64,000 nucleotides of DNA from Vicugna pacos (taxonomy: Eukaryota > Chordata > Mammalia > Artiodactyla > Camelidae). Below are positions 34,801 to 46,799 of the stretch, piece after piece (the first letter of the stretch is position 1; each line of letters opens with the position of its first letter). Location: assembly GCF_048564905.1 (NCBI RefSeq), contig NC_133005.1:136501-200500 (forward strand), given 5' to 3'. The notes under the pieces are model-generated. The model worked only from the letters and a program-made list of their open reading frames with translations. It did no database searches and was not told the origin of the DNA. The position numbers and the translations under genes are program-made.

Positions 34801-35183
34801 TAAGGTCTACTCTAAATAGAAAAGAAGCAGGATGCTGCAGAAATGAGAAACTGATAACTGGAAAGGTGATAACTCATGAATTACAAATAAAGTAAACATG
34901 AAACTGTGAAAGAAGACATTTAAGTCATTAAGAGTGGGAGAGGGAAGCAAGAAAATATAGGTTTTTTTTCTTTTTTAATTTTTTTTTTCAATAGGATGCG
35001 TTCAAGATATAGTAATGGGCTGATAGACTTACAGAAAAGAGTAACCACAAGCTAAAAACTTACAAGGGAGTCACAAAAACTAAATAAAACCCATGATAAT
35101 ACAAAGGGAAATTACCAAACCACAAAAGGAAGAAGAAAGGAACAAAGAGGAAATACCAAATCAACTGCAAAGATAAGTTCAAA
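34801..35183 (+). other. L1 inter-ORF spacer
   Basis: About 380 bp separates the ORF1 end from the ORF2 start, much longer than the 63 bp of human L1. It is A-rich with a T-tract (about 34961-34989). No open frame of note. Confidence 0.7.
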
Positions 35184-37825
35184 ATGGCAATAAACACTCA
35201 TCTATCATTAATTACTGTAAATGTTAATGGACTAAATGCCCCAGTCAAAAGACAGAGTGGCAGACTGGATAATAAAGAAAGAACCTTCAATATGCTGCGT
35301 ACAAGAGACCCACTTCAGGGAGAAGGACACATATAGATTGAGAGTGAAAAGATGGAAAAGGATATTCCATGCAAATGGAAAAGCCAAAAAAGCAGGTGTT
35401 CTAGTACTGATTTCAGACAAAATAGACTTTAAAACAAAGGCCATAGAGAAAGATAAAGGACATTTTATAATGATTAAAGGAGTGATACAAGATGAGGATA
35501 TTACACTTGTTAATATATATGCACCCAATATAGGAGCACGTAAGTACATAAAAAAATTACTAACAGAGATAAAGGGGAATATTGATGGGAATACAATCAT
35601 AGTTGGAGATTTCAACACCACATTAACATCACTAGACAGATCTTCCAGACACAAAATAAATAAGGCAACAGAAAAATAATACAGTAGAAAAGTTAGATTT
35701 GGTGGATATTTTCAGAGCATTACACCCCCCAAGAATAGGATATACATTCTTTTCAAGTGCACATGGAACATTTTCTAGGATTGATCATGCACTTGGGCAC
35801 AAAAGAAATGTCAACAATTTTAAGAAGATAGAAATTATCTCAAGCATCTTTATTAACCACAATGCTATGAAACTAGAAATCAACAACAGAAAAACAAAGG
35901 AGAAAAAAAGGAAAACATGGAGATTAAACAATATGCCATTAAATAACCAATGGGTCAATGAGGAAATCAAAGCTGAAATTAAAAAATACCTTGAGACAAA
36001 TGACAATGACAGCACAACCGCACAAAATTTATGGGACACAGCAAAAGCAGTGCTAAGAGGGAAGTTTATAGCGATACGGGCCTTCCTCAAAAAAGAACAG
36101 TCTCAAATAAACAATTTAACCCACTAGCTGAGAGAACTAGAAAAAGAAGACCAAAAAAACCCAAAAGGCAGCAGAAGGAAGGAAATTATAAAGATTAGGG
36201 AGGAAATAAATAAAAGATTTAAAAGGCCATAGAAAAAAATCAATCAACCCAAAAGCTGGTTTTTTGAAAGAGTAAAGTCGACAAGCCTCTGGCCAAACTC
36301 ACAAAGAAGAAAAAGGAGAGAGCACAAATTAGCAAAATAAGAAAGGAAAATGGAGAAATCACAACAAATAAAATAGAAATACAGAATATCATACGAGGAT
36401 ATTATGAAAAACTATATGGAACCAAACTGGATAACCCAGAGGAGATGGACAAGCTTCTGGAAACATACTGTCCACCAAGACTCAATCAACAAGCAACTGA
36501 CCACTTGAACAAACCGATCACTAGAAATGAAGTTGAAATAGCAATAAAAAACCTCCCTACAAATAAAAGTCCAGGACTGGACAGCTTGACCGGGGAATTC
36601 TACCAAACATACAAAGAAGAACTCATACCAGTTCTTCTCAAACTCTTCCAGACGATTGAAAAGGAGGGAATACTCCCAAACTCATTCTATGAAGCCACCA
36701 TCACCCTGATACCAAAACCAGGCAAAGACACTACGAAAAAAGAGAATTAAAGGTCAATATCACTGAAGAACATAGACGCCAAAATTGTCACCAAAATTTT
36801 AGCAAATAGAATCCAACAACACATAAAAAAGATTATACATCATTACCAAGTGTGGTTCATCCCAGGGACACAAGGGTGGTTCAACATACGCAAATCAATC
36901 AATGCAATACATCACATCAACAAGAGAAAGGACAAAAACCACATGATCATCTCAATAGATGCAGAAAAAGCATTTGATAAAATTCAACACCCATTTATGA
37001 TAAAAGCTCTCACCAAAGTGGGTATAGAGGGAACATATCTCAACATAATAAAAGCTATATATGACAAACCTACAGCCAGCATAGTATTCAACGGTGAAAA
37101 ACTCAAAAGCTTCCCACTAAAATCTGGGACAAGACAAGGCTGCCCACTATCACCACTTCTATTCAACAAAGTCTTGGAAGTCCTAGCCACAGCAATCAGG
37201 CAAGAGAGAGAAATAAAAGGGATCCAAATTGGAAAAGAAGAGGTAAAAGTTTCGCTATATGCCAATGACATGTTACTATGTATAGAAAACCCTAAAAGGT
37301 CTACACAAAAACTACTAGAGCTGATCGAAGAATTCAGCAAGGTAGCAGATTGCAAGATTAACATTCAAAAATCAGTTGCATTTCTTTACATTAACAATGA
37401 ATCAACAGAAGGAGAAAGTAAAGAAACAATCCCCTTTAAAATAGCACCCAAAGTAATAAAATACCTAGGAATAAATCTAACCAAGGAGGTAAAAGAATTA
37501 TACACAGAAAACTGTAAACCATTGATGAAGGAAATTAAAGAAGACTTTAAAAAGTGGAAAGATATCCCATGCTCTTGGATTGGAAGAACCAATATTATTA
37601 AAAATGATCACACTGCCCAAGGCAATCTACAGATTTAATGGGATCCCTGTCAAATTACCCAAGACATATTTCACAGAACTAGAACAAATCATAATAAAAT
37701 TTATATGGAACCATCAGAGACCTAGAATTGCCAAAGCATTACTGAAGAGAAAGAGGCTGAAGGAATAACTCTCCCAGACTTCAGACAATACTATAGAGCT
37801 ACAGTCATCAAGACAGCATGGTATT

Positions 37826-37856
<31 letters not shown>

Positions 37857-38970
37857 CAGACATATAGACCAATGGAACCGAACAGAGAGCCCAGAAATGA
37901 ACCCACAAACTTTTGGTCAACTAACCTTCCACAACGGAGACAAGAATATACAATGGAATAAAGACAGTCTCTTTGGCAAATGGTGTTGGGAAAACTGGAC
38001 AGCAGCATGTAAAGCAGTGAAGCTGGAACACTCCCTTACACCATACACAAAAATAAACTCAGAATGGATCAAAAACTTAAACATAAGACAAGATAGAATA
38101 AACCTCCTAGAAGGAAATATAGGCAAACAGTATCTGACATAGATCTCAAAAATGTTCTCCTAGGAACAGTCTACTCAAGCAATAGAAATAAAAACAAGAA
38201 TAAACAAGTGGGACCTAATGAAACTTACAAGCTTCTGCACAGCAAAGGAAACCAGAAGTAAAACAAGATGACAACCTACAGAATGGGAGAACATTTTTGC
38301 AAATGAAACCGACAAAGTCTTGATCTCCAGAATAAATAAGCAGTTCATATGACTTAATAAGAAGCAACCAAACAACCCACTCCAAAAATGGGCAAAAGAC
38401 CTAAACAAGCAATTCTCCAAGGAAGACATACAAATGATCAATAGGCACATGAAAAAATGCTCAATATCACTATCAGAGAAGTGCAAATCAAAGCTACAAT
38501 GAGGTATCACCTCACACCAGTCAGAATGGCCATCATTCAAAAATCCACAAATGACAAATGCTGGAGAGTGTGGAGAAAAGGGAACCCTCCTACACTGCTG
38601 GTGGGAATGCAGTTTGGTGCAGCCACTGTGGAAAACAGTATGGAGATTTCTCAAAAGACTAGGAATAGACTTACCGTATGACACAGGAATTCCGCTTCTG
38701 GGCATACATCCAGGATGTATTCAGGATGACACCTGCACCCCAATGTTCATAGCAGCACTATATACAATAGTCAAGACATGGAAACAGCCTAAATGTCCAT
38801 CAATGGATGACTGGATAAAGAAGAAGTGGTATATTTATACAGTAGAATACTACTCGGCCATAAAAACCGACAACATAACGCCATTTGCAGCAACATGGAT
38901 GCTCCTGGAGAATGTCATTCTACGTGAAGTAAGCCAGAAAGAGAAAGAAAAATACCGTATGAGATAGCTT
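35184..38970 (+). pseudogene. L1 ORF2 (endonuclease-reverse transcriptase), broken
   Basis: ORF2p nicks the target DNA and reverse-transcribes L1 RNA. The ATG at 35184 gives MAINTHLSLITVNVNGLNAP, the usual endonuclease start. A frameshift near 35240 moves the frame to DRVADWIIKKEPSICCVQET and on to VGDFNTTLT. Further frame changes lie near 35680 and 36130. The RT region (36445-37638) is recognisable through [30 protein letters not shown] and [14 protein letters not shown]. The catalytic FADD motif reads YAND (37258-37269): the first Asp is Asn. The C-terminal part survives in pieces: [39 protein letters not shown] and [18 protein letters not shown]. An A28 tract interrupts it at 37829-37856. 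Confidence 0.93.
37829..37856 (+). repeat. (A)28 tract inside L1 ORF2
   Basis: Twenty-eight consecutive A residues where other L1 copies carry only a short A run before CAGACATATAGACC. A mononucleotide expansion, or an assembly-sensitive length. Confidence 0.95.
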
Positions 38971-38979
38971 ATATGTGGA

Positions 38980-39310
38980 AACTAAAAAAAAAAAAAAAAA
39001 ACAAAAAGACAAAGCATAAATACTACACAGAAATAGACTCATAGACATAAAATACAAACTTGTGGTTGCCAAGGGGGCGGAGGGTGGGAAGGGATAGACG
39101 GGATTTCAAAATTGTAGAATAGATAAACAAGATAATACTGTACAGCACAGGGAAATATACACAAGATCTTATGGTAGCTCACAGAGAAAAAAATGTGACA
39201 ATGAATATATATGTGTTCATGTATAACTGAAAAACTGTGCTCTACACTGGAATTTGACACAACATTGTAAAATGATTATAAATCAATAAAAAATTTTAAA
39301 AAATAAAAAG
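38980..39310 (+). other. L1 3' UTR
   Basis: Starts with an A-tract (about 38983-39001). It contains the G-rich stretch GGGGGCGGAGGGTGGGAAGG at 39073-39092 and ends with AATCAATAAAAAATTTTAAA. It matches the 3' ends of the L1 at 816-1299 and, in reverse, those at 7398-7855 and 9868-11014. Confidence 0.9.
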
Positions 39311-39372
39311 AATATTGTAAACTTTTAAAACATTAATAAACTCTAATTTTGAGCTTTCTAAAAAAAAAAGAA
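39311..39372 (+). other. Probable L1 3' transduction with second poly(A)
   Basis: After the normal L1 end and A-rich tail come about 49 bp of non-L1 sequence (39311-39359). This holds an AATAAA at 39335-39340, then a second A-rich tract (39360-39372), then the target-site duplication. This is the structure left when L1 transcription reads through its own signal to a downstream one and the extra sequence is carried to the new site. Confidence 0.8.
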
Positions 39373-39385
39373 AAGAAAAGTAAAA
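39373..39385 (+). repeat. Target-site duplication of full-length L1, right copy
   Basis: AAGAAAAGTAAAA, the exact repeat of 31889-31901. It lies after the second A-tract, which places the transduced sequence inside the insertion. Confidence 0.85.
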
Positions 39386-39399
39386 CAGGGTAATGAGTA

Positions 39400-39840
39400 A
39401 AGTGATCCTAACAGCAATGATGAGCGTTCCAGTTGCTCCATATCATTGCCAGAGCTACTTTGTATTGTTGTGTGTGTGTGTGTGTGTTTCATTTTAGCCT
39501 TTCCAGTAGGTATGTAGTGGAATCTTACTTATTTTGCATGTTTTTTGTTGACTAGTGTTGAGCATCTATTCATATGTTTATTTGCCATCCATATTTCTTT
39601 GGCAAATTGTCTGTTGAAATTTTCTGCACATTTGAAAACATTGGGTTGATTTTCCTTTTTTTCTTTCAGTTGTTAAGGTCTTTATATGTTTGAGATATAA
39701 ATAACTTTTCAGATAAGTGTTTTCCCCATCATGTCTTACTTTTGTGTTGTTTTCTCAGTGCTGTCTTTTGAAGAGCAGGTGTTTTTAATGTTTGTGAGCC
39801 CAGTTAGCAGTTTTGCTTTTGTGACCTGTGCTCTTAGCTT
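39400..39840 (-). mobile_element. Ancient L1M 3' fragment, antisense
   Basis: Reversed L1 3' region with a GTTGAGCATCTATTCATATG block, TATTTGCCATCCATATTTC and a GTCTTTATATGTTTGAGATA block. A (TG)n tract lies within at about 39469-39487. Highly diverged. Confidence 0.7.
39469..39487. repeat. (TG)n microsatellite
   Basis: An uninterrupted TG run of about nine units. Confidence 0.9.
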
Positions 39841-39849
39841 CCTGAGGTA

Positions 39850-41745
39850 CATGTTCTCTCAGCTCAGGAAGCTGGAAGCATGAACTCAATGTGTCGGCAG
39901 GGCCGTGCTTTCTCGGAGGGTTTAGGGGAACATCTTTTTAGCCTCTTCCTCTCTTTTGGTGGTTGCTGGCAGTCCTTGGCAGTACAGTTTAATTGGTTGA
40001 CACAATTCAAATCAAAGCAGTCTGCTTTTCACCCCCCAAAACTCACGTCCTTACCATGTGCAGAATACATTCACTCTATCTCAACATCCTCAAGAGGCTT
40101 GATCCCTTCCAGCATCAACTCTAAGTCTGATATCTCAACAAAACTTCTCAACTCAAAACGTCCCAAATCTTATCTTGTAAATCATCTAGATCAGGTATTT
40201 GTGAGACTCTGGGTATGGTCTATACTGGGGCAAGACTCATCTCCATTTGTTTGTCTTGAAACCTAGAAAACAACGGTCTTATAGGCATAAGATAGACATT
40301 CTTATTCCAAAAGGAAGAAAATAGAAGGGAAAAAAAAAGTCCCAGGTCCCAAGTGAGTCCACACAGCAGGGCCAGTTTCACAAGGTTTCAAGGCCTGAGC
40401 ATGATCCTTTGGCTAGACCTGCCCTGTGGGCCCGTGGAGGCCCTGTTGACCTCTGAGCTGCCCTCAGTGAAGTCAGCCTAACTGACCTTGGCCTGCAGCA
40501 GCAGGTACACGCTGGGCAGCTTGTTTTCTGCTTGTAGAGTACAGAAAGCCTGACAGTCCCCCTTTGTTTCATTCTAGCTCTGCCCTCTTCTTTCCAGGCT
40601 AGCAGTGTTTCTGCTGGGAGGGCTGGCTGGATCCATGAGACATACACCTCATCTCTTTGGTGAAAGTTTGTCCAGCCACACCGTTAGTCCTGTTTCCAGA
40701 GCATGATATCTTGGATAGGTTGGGAATTTTACAGATTGTCGAGTGTTGGCTCCTTTTTGCTTAATAATTTCTTCCTCAATTTATCTCTTTTATCTTGCAT
40801 TTTACTGTAAGCAACAAGGAGGAACCATGGTCACATCTTCCACATTTTGTTCAGGAAACTCTGCAGCTGAATAACCAAGCCATTACTTACATGTTTTACT
40901 TTCCACCCAGTAGCAAAACATAATTCAGCCAAGTTTCTGCCACTTTGTAACAAGGACCTCTTTTATTCCAGTGTCCAAAAATATGTTCATCATTTCCTTT
41001 TAAGCCCTCACCAGAAGAACCTTTAACGTTCATACTTCTAGCAACATTTTGTTCTTGATGATGTATGTATTCTCTAAGACTGTGGATGCATTTTTTACAG
41101 TTCCCCTTTTTTGTTGCTGACCCCTCACCAAATTGCCTTTAACATTTGTATTTCTACCAACAGTCTTTTTAAGGCAATCTAAGCTTTTTCTATCATGTGC
41201 TTCAAAACTCTTCCAGCTTCTACCATTACTTAATTCCAAACCCATTTCACATTTTTTTTTTGGTAATTATTGTAACAGCACCACACTTTTCTGGTATCAA
41301 AATGCGTATCAGTTTCCTAGCTTTGCCATAACAAAGTACTACAAACTAGATGGCTTAAAAGAAAGAGAAATGTTTTCTTTCACATTTCTAGAGGCAAAAT
41401 TCTAAAATTAAGGTGTCAGCAAGCCCGTACTGTTTCTGAAGTCTCTGTGGAAGAGTCCTTCCTTGTGCCTTTCTCATTTTTAGTGGTTGCCAGTAATCCT
41501 TGGTGTTCCTTGGCTTATGGACATATGACTCCAATTTTTTCTTCTCTTATCACATGGATTTCTTCCTCTGTGTCTATGTCCACATTTCCCTTGCCTTATA
41601 AGGATACCAGTCATTGGGTTAGGAACTCATCTTCACTTTATTATACCTGCAAATACTCTATAAGTTCACATTCACAGGTACTGGGGCTTAGGACTTCAAA
41701 ATATCTCTTTAGAGGACACAGTTTACCCATAACAATCACACAGGA
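39850..41745 (-). mobile_element. MaLR (ERVL-MaLR) fossil with LTRs at both ends
   Basis: The right part (about 41305-41745) is a MST/MLT1-type LTR read in reverse, with TCAGTTTCCTAGCTTTGCC, GGTGTCAGCAAGCCCGT and AAGGATACCAGTCATTGGG. The left part (about 39850-39985) is a shorter piece of the same LTR with GTGTCGGCAGGGCCGTG. Between them, about 39986-41300 matches the MaLR internal region, for example CATCAACTCTAAGTC and CAATTCAGCC-like blocks. The family is non-autonomous and dates from before or early in the placental radiation. The element is heavily broken and carries no usable gene. It sits within older L1M sequence. Confidence 0.72.
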
Positions 41746-41754
41746 GAAAATCTA

Positions 41755-41938
41755 GGTGGCCTTGGTTTTGGCAATGAGTTTTTAGTTACAACATCAAAAG
41801 AAAGAAAAAAAATGTATAAATTGAACTTTATTAAAATTAAACACTTTTGTGAAAACTCCTGTTAAGAAAATAAAGACAAGTCATACACTGGGAGAAAATG
41901 CTTGCAAAACATCTACCTGATAAAGAACTTGTCATAGA
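41755..41938 (+). mobile_element. Ancient L1M ORF2 fragment, sense
   Basis: GGCCTTGGTTTTGGCAATGA, then TTGAACTTTATTAAAATTAA, CTGGGAGAAAATGCTTGCAA and CCTGATAAAGAACTTG follow the ORF2 C-terminal coding region in sense. It abuts an antisense L1M, so the two are separate events. Confidence 0.8.
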
Positions 41939-44900
41939 GTTGGAATCATACAGTGTATAGTCTTTTCAGATTGGCTTTTTTCCCTTAGCAACATTCACTT
42001 AAAGTTCCTCCATTTGTATTTCTGGCTAGATAGCTTATTTCTTTTTATCACTGAATAATAGTCCATTGTATGGATATTCCACAGTTTATCCATTCAACTA
42101 CTGAAGTACATCCTAATTGCTTCCAGTGTTTGGTGACCATGAATAAACCAATATAAACATTTGGGTGCATATTTTTTGTGTGGACGTAAGTTTCAGATCA
42201 GTGGGGTGGCTCTCTAGGAGTGAAATTGCTGGATCATATCACAATACTGCTTAGCTTTGTAAGGATCTGCTAAAACAGTTTTCTAGAGTGACTGTACCAT
42301 TTGTGTTCCCAGCACTGAATCCACATCCTTACTGGCATTTGATATTGTCACTTCTTTGAGTTTCAGCCATTCTGATTGTTACGTAGTAACATCTTATTGT
42401 TGTTTTAACTTGCAGTTCTCTAATGACACATGGTGTTGAGCATCTTTCTATATACTTATTTGCCATCTGTACATATTCTTTGATGAGATGTCAGTTTAGC
42501 TCTTGGTTTTGAGTTGTTTTCATATTGTTGAGCTTTAAGAGTTCTTTTAAGCCACCCAGTTTGTGGTACTTTTGTTCTGGTAGCCATTGGGCACCAATAT
42601 GGTTATCTCCTAGAGTTATTTATAGTTTTTTGTTTTGCATCTAGGCTTATGATCCATTTGGACTTAATTTTTGTGAAAGTGTAAGGTCTATGTTTAGATC
42701 TTTTTTTTTTTTTGCATATGGGTGTCCAGTTGTTTTAATACTGTTTGTCAAAAAGAATATTTTTTCTCCATTTAGTTGCTTTTGATCCTTTGTCAAAGAT
42801 CAGTTGACTCTGTTTGCGTGGGTCTATGTCAGGCTCTCTGTTTTGTTTCATTTATCTATTTGTCTGTTCTTTTACCAGTACCATGCTGTCTTGATTACTG
42901 TAGCTTTATTGTAAGTCTTGAAATTTTTAGTGTTGGTGTTCCGGCTTTATCCTTCTTCAGTATTTTGTTGGCCATTCTGGATCCTTTGCCTTTCCATATA
43001 CACTTTAGAGTGAGTTTGTTGATAACCACAGAATAATTTGCTGGGATTTTGATTGAGATTGCATTGACTATAAATCACATTGGGAATAATCAAGAGCTTA
43101 GCAATATTGATTCTTTCTGTCCATGAACATGGAATATCTCTCTGTGTATTTAGATTTTTGATTTCTTTCATCTATTTTGTAGAGTTCCTCATATAAATCT
43201 TGTACATATTTTGTTAGATTTTTACATATGTATTTTATTTTGGAGGGGCACTAATGTAATGTTATTTATTTACGATTCCAGTTCATTGCTGATATACAGG
43301 ACAGGAACTTACATCTGTGTATTGACTCCATGTCTTACAACCTTGCTATAATTGCTTATTAGTTCTAGGAGTTCTTTGTTGTTATTGTTGCCTCTTTGGG
43401 ATTTTCTTCATAGACAGTCATGTTATCTGGGAAGAAAGCAGTTTTATTCCTTCCTTCCAAGTCTGTGTGTCTTTTCTTTCCTCCTCTTGTCTTGTTGCAT
43501 TAGCTAGGACTTCTGACATGAACTCGAATAGGAGTGGTAAGAGAGCACATCCTTGCCTTGTTTCCCATCTTGGAGGAAAGCATCTAGTTCCTCCCTGTTC
43601 AGTGAATCACCTGTAAAGTTTTTAGTGGATGTTCTGTATCAAGGTGAAGAAGTTCCCCTCCTTGAGTCCTAGTTTTCTGAGAGTTCTTATAATGAATGAA
43701 ATACGGATTTTGTCAGATTTTTTTCTGCATATGTTAATATGATGGTATGATTTTTCTTCTTTAGCTTGTTTTGTTGCATTACATGAGTTGATTTTTGATT
43801 GTTGAACCAAACTTGCATAGCTGGCATAAGTTCCACTGGTCGTGGTGTATAATTCTTTTTATACTTTGTTGGGTTCAGTTTGCTAATACTTTCATTGAGG
43901 ATTTATGTATCTGTATTCATGAATGGTGTTGGCCTGTGGCTTTTCTTTCTTCTAATGTTTTATCTGGTTTTGGTGTTAGGGCAATGCTGGCTCCATAGAT
44001 GAGTTAGGAGGTGTTCCCTATGGCCTTATTTTCTGGAAGAGATTTGAGAGGATTTGTACAGTTTTTGCCTTAAATATTTGGTAAAATTCACTAGTTAAAT
44101 CTTCTGGGTCTGGAATATTGGAAGAGTGTTAGTCATTAATTCAGTCTCTTTAATAGACATGGGCCTGTTCAGGAGACTTACTTTTCCTTTCATGAGTATT
44201 GGTAGTTTCTGTTTTGTAAGGAGTTGGTCTCTTTAAGTTACCAAATTTGGAGGCGACATAATATTCCTTTATTATGCTTTTAATGCCTGTGGAATCAATA
44301 GTGATGGCCCCTCTTTCATGTCTGATATTAGTGATATCTAGTATCAGTAGTCAGTAATTTACTCACTTTTTTTCTTGGTTATCCTGGCTATCAGGTTATC
44401 AATTTTATTTATCTTTACAAAGAACCTGCTTTTGGTTCATTGATTTTCTCTACTGATTTTCTGTTATTGTTTTCATTTATTTCTGCTGTAATTTTATTAT
44501 GTCTTTTCTTTACTTGCTTTCTTTAATTTCCGAAGGTGGAAGTTTAGTTGTTGATTTTATGTCCTTTTTTTTTCTAGTATATACGTTCAGTGCTATAAAT
44601 TTCTTTCTAAGCACTGCTTTTGCTGCGTCTCTCAAAATTTTATAAGTTGCATTTTCATTTGCATTTAGTTCAAAATATTTTTTGATTTCCCTTGAGACTT
44701 CTTTGGCCTTTGTGTTAAACACATGTTGTTTAATCTTCAGCTGTCTTTCTGTTATTTGTTTCTAGTTTAATTTCACTGTGGTCTGAGAGCATATTTTGTA
44801 TGATTTCTACTCTTTTAAATTTGTTAAAGTGTGTTTTTTATGGCCCCAAATGAGACCTGTTGTGAATGTTCCATGTAACCTTGAGAACAGCATGTCTTCT

Positions 44901-46790
44901 GCTGTTGTTAAATGAAATATTCTATAAATGTCAATTGGACACAGTTGATTGCTGGTGTTGATCATTTCAACTAGTCCTTACTGATCTGCCTGCGGAATCT
45001 GTCAGTATGATGGAGGGTGCTGAAGTCTACAGCTGTAGCAGTAGACTTGCTCGTTTCTTTTTGTAGTTCTGCCACTCTTGCCTCACACACTTTGAGACTC
45101 CGTTGTTAGGTGTATGCATGTTAAGGATTGTTAATGTCCTCTTGGAGAATGGACTGCTTATCATGTAGTGAGCCACTTTCTGTCCTTGGTAACTGTCCTT
45201 GTTCTGACGTTCACTTTGCCCGCAATTAATATAGCCAGTCTAGCTTTCTTTTGATTAGTGTTAGCATGCTATATCTTTTTCCTTCCCTTTAGTTTTGGTC
45301 TGTCTTTATCTTCATATTTAAAGTGAGATTCTTACAGACAACTTGTAGTTGGGTCTTTTTCATGCATGTATTTAGACCATTCACATTTAAAGTGATGTTA
45401 GCACAGTTGGGCTAATGTCTACTGTGTTTGTTGTATACTTGTTGCACTTACTGTTTCTTTATCTTCTCCCATTTTTCTGCTCTTTCTGATTTTAAATATT
45501 CATTTTGTGATCAGTTAAATCATTTTATCTCCTTTTAATTAAAAAATACTGTTTTTAGTGATTGCCCCAGTGTTTGAAGTACACATTTACAGTCAATATA
45601 ATCTATTGTCCAATAACACTGTGCTGTTTCACAGGTACTGCAGTTACCTTGTAACAGAGTAGTCCCAACTTTCTCCTGCTGTTCTTGACAATACTGCTGT
45701 CATTTTCATTTATCCATGTGCTGGAGTCACCCAATACGTTGTTGTTTTTATTACTTTGAAATGTTACTTATTAGATCAATTAAGAATAAGAAAAATAAAA
45801 GACTTTGTTTCACCTTCATTTATTTCTTTTGTGTTGCCCTTCATTTGTGTAAGTTTCAGTTTCTGACCTCTAGCACTTTGTGCTAAAAAAGAAATCACCT
45901 TCTTTTACCCATCTCCTGAAAGGCAGATCTACTAGTGACAAATCTTCTCAGTTTTTGTTTGTCTGAGAAAGTATTTGTTCCTTTTTCACTTTGGAAGGAT
46001 AACCTTACTGGATACAGAATTCTAAGTTGGTGGGTTTTCCTTTTAACACTGAAAACAGCCCACTCTGTAGTCTTCTGTTGTAGCGTCAGGCTCACTGCTT
46101 CTTCCCTCACTATGTCCAGTCTACTGATGAGCCCGTCAGAGGCGTTCTTCATTTATGTTACAGTGTTTGGGTTCCTAGCATTTTGTTTTGGTTCTTTCTT
46201 AGTTTCCATCTCTTTGTATACATCTCCCATCTGTTCTTGCACATCGGCTAACATTTTCCATTAGAGCTCTCAGTCATTTGAAATCTCTGTATGGCAATTC
46301 CAATATGTATGCCCTGTTGAGTCTGGTTCTCATGCTTGCTTTGTCTCTTCAGATGTTGTTTTTTCTTTCAGAGTGCTTTGTAATTTTTGCTGAAATCCAG
46401 ACATGGCGCGTTGGGTAATAGGAACTAAGACACTTAGGCTTTCAGGGTGAGTATGTATGTTAATTAATCTAGTTCTCTTTATGTTTCCTATAGCTGTAGG
46501 TGCCAGAGGCTGAAGTTTATTGTAGTTTCCTTGTTTTTTCCCCCTCTTTTATTGTCTTTGGGTTTCCCTATAAACTCCTTCTCAAACAGAGCTTGTGACT
46601 TGCAACTTTTTCACTTAGAGTTCACTGCTAACATACTGAAGCCCAATTGATATGGTAGGGTTTTGAGGATGAGAAGTACTGTATAACCTAATGATTAAAT
46701 TTCAGGGTTTTTTTATTGGGCTTGAGTCCTTGGGATATGACATTTAGAAGTGTTTCTTATTCTCTTTGCCCCGATACATGAGACAGGATG
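41939..46790 (-). mobile_element. Long ancient L1M, antisense
   Basis: Reversed L1M running from the 3' UTR (GGAATCATACAGTG, then CCATTGTATGGATATTCCAC) through ORF2 (ATGGGTGTCCAGTTGTTTTA, CCAGTACCATGCTGTCTTGA, TTTCCGAAGGTGGAAG) towards the 5' part (GGGTAATAGGAACTAAGAC near 46420). It spans nearly 4.8 kb with many indels and no usable frame. The 46300-46790 end is less certain. Confidence 0.78.
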
Positions 46791-46799
46791 GCTAGAGGG

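Larger units (their letters stand above)
31902..39372 (+). mobile_element. Full-length LINE-1, inactive, with 3' transduction
   Basis: About 7.4 kb. It begins TGGGGACGAGGCCAAGATGG, a usual L1 5' start. The order is a GC-rich then T-rich 5' UTR (31902-33917), ORF1 (33918-about 34800), a spacer (about 34801-35183), ORF2 (35184-about 38965), a 3' UTR with G-rich tract, and an A-rich end at about 39280-39310. A further 50 bp and a second A-tract follow before the right target-site duplication. Both ORFs are broken by frameshifts and stops and the RT catalytic motif is altered, so it cannot move autonomously. The exact 13-bp duplication says the insertion is not ancient. Copies at 816-1299, 7398-7855 and 9868-11014 belong to the same lineage. 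Confidence 0.95.
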
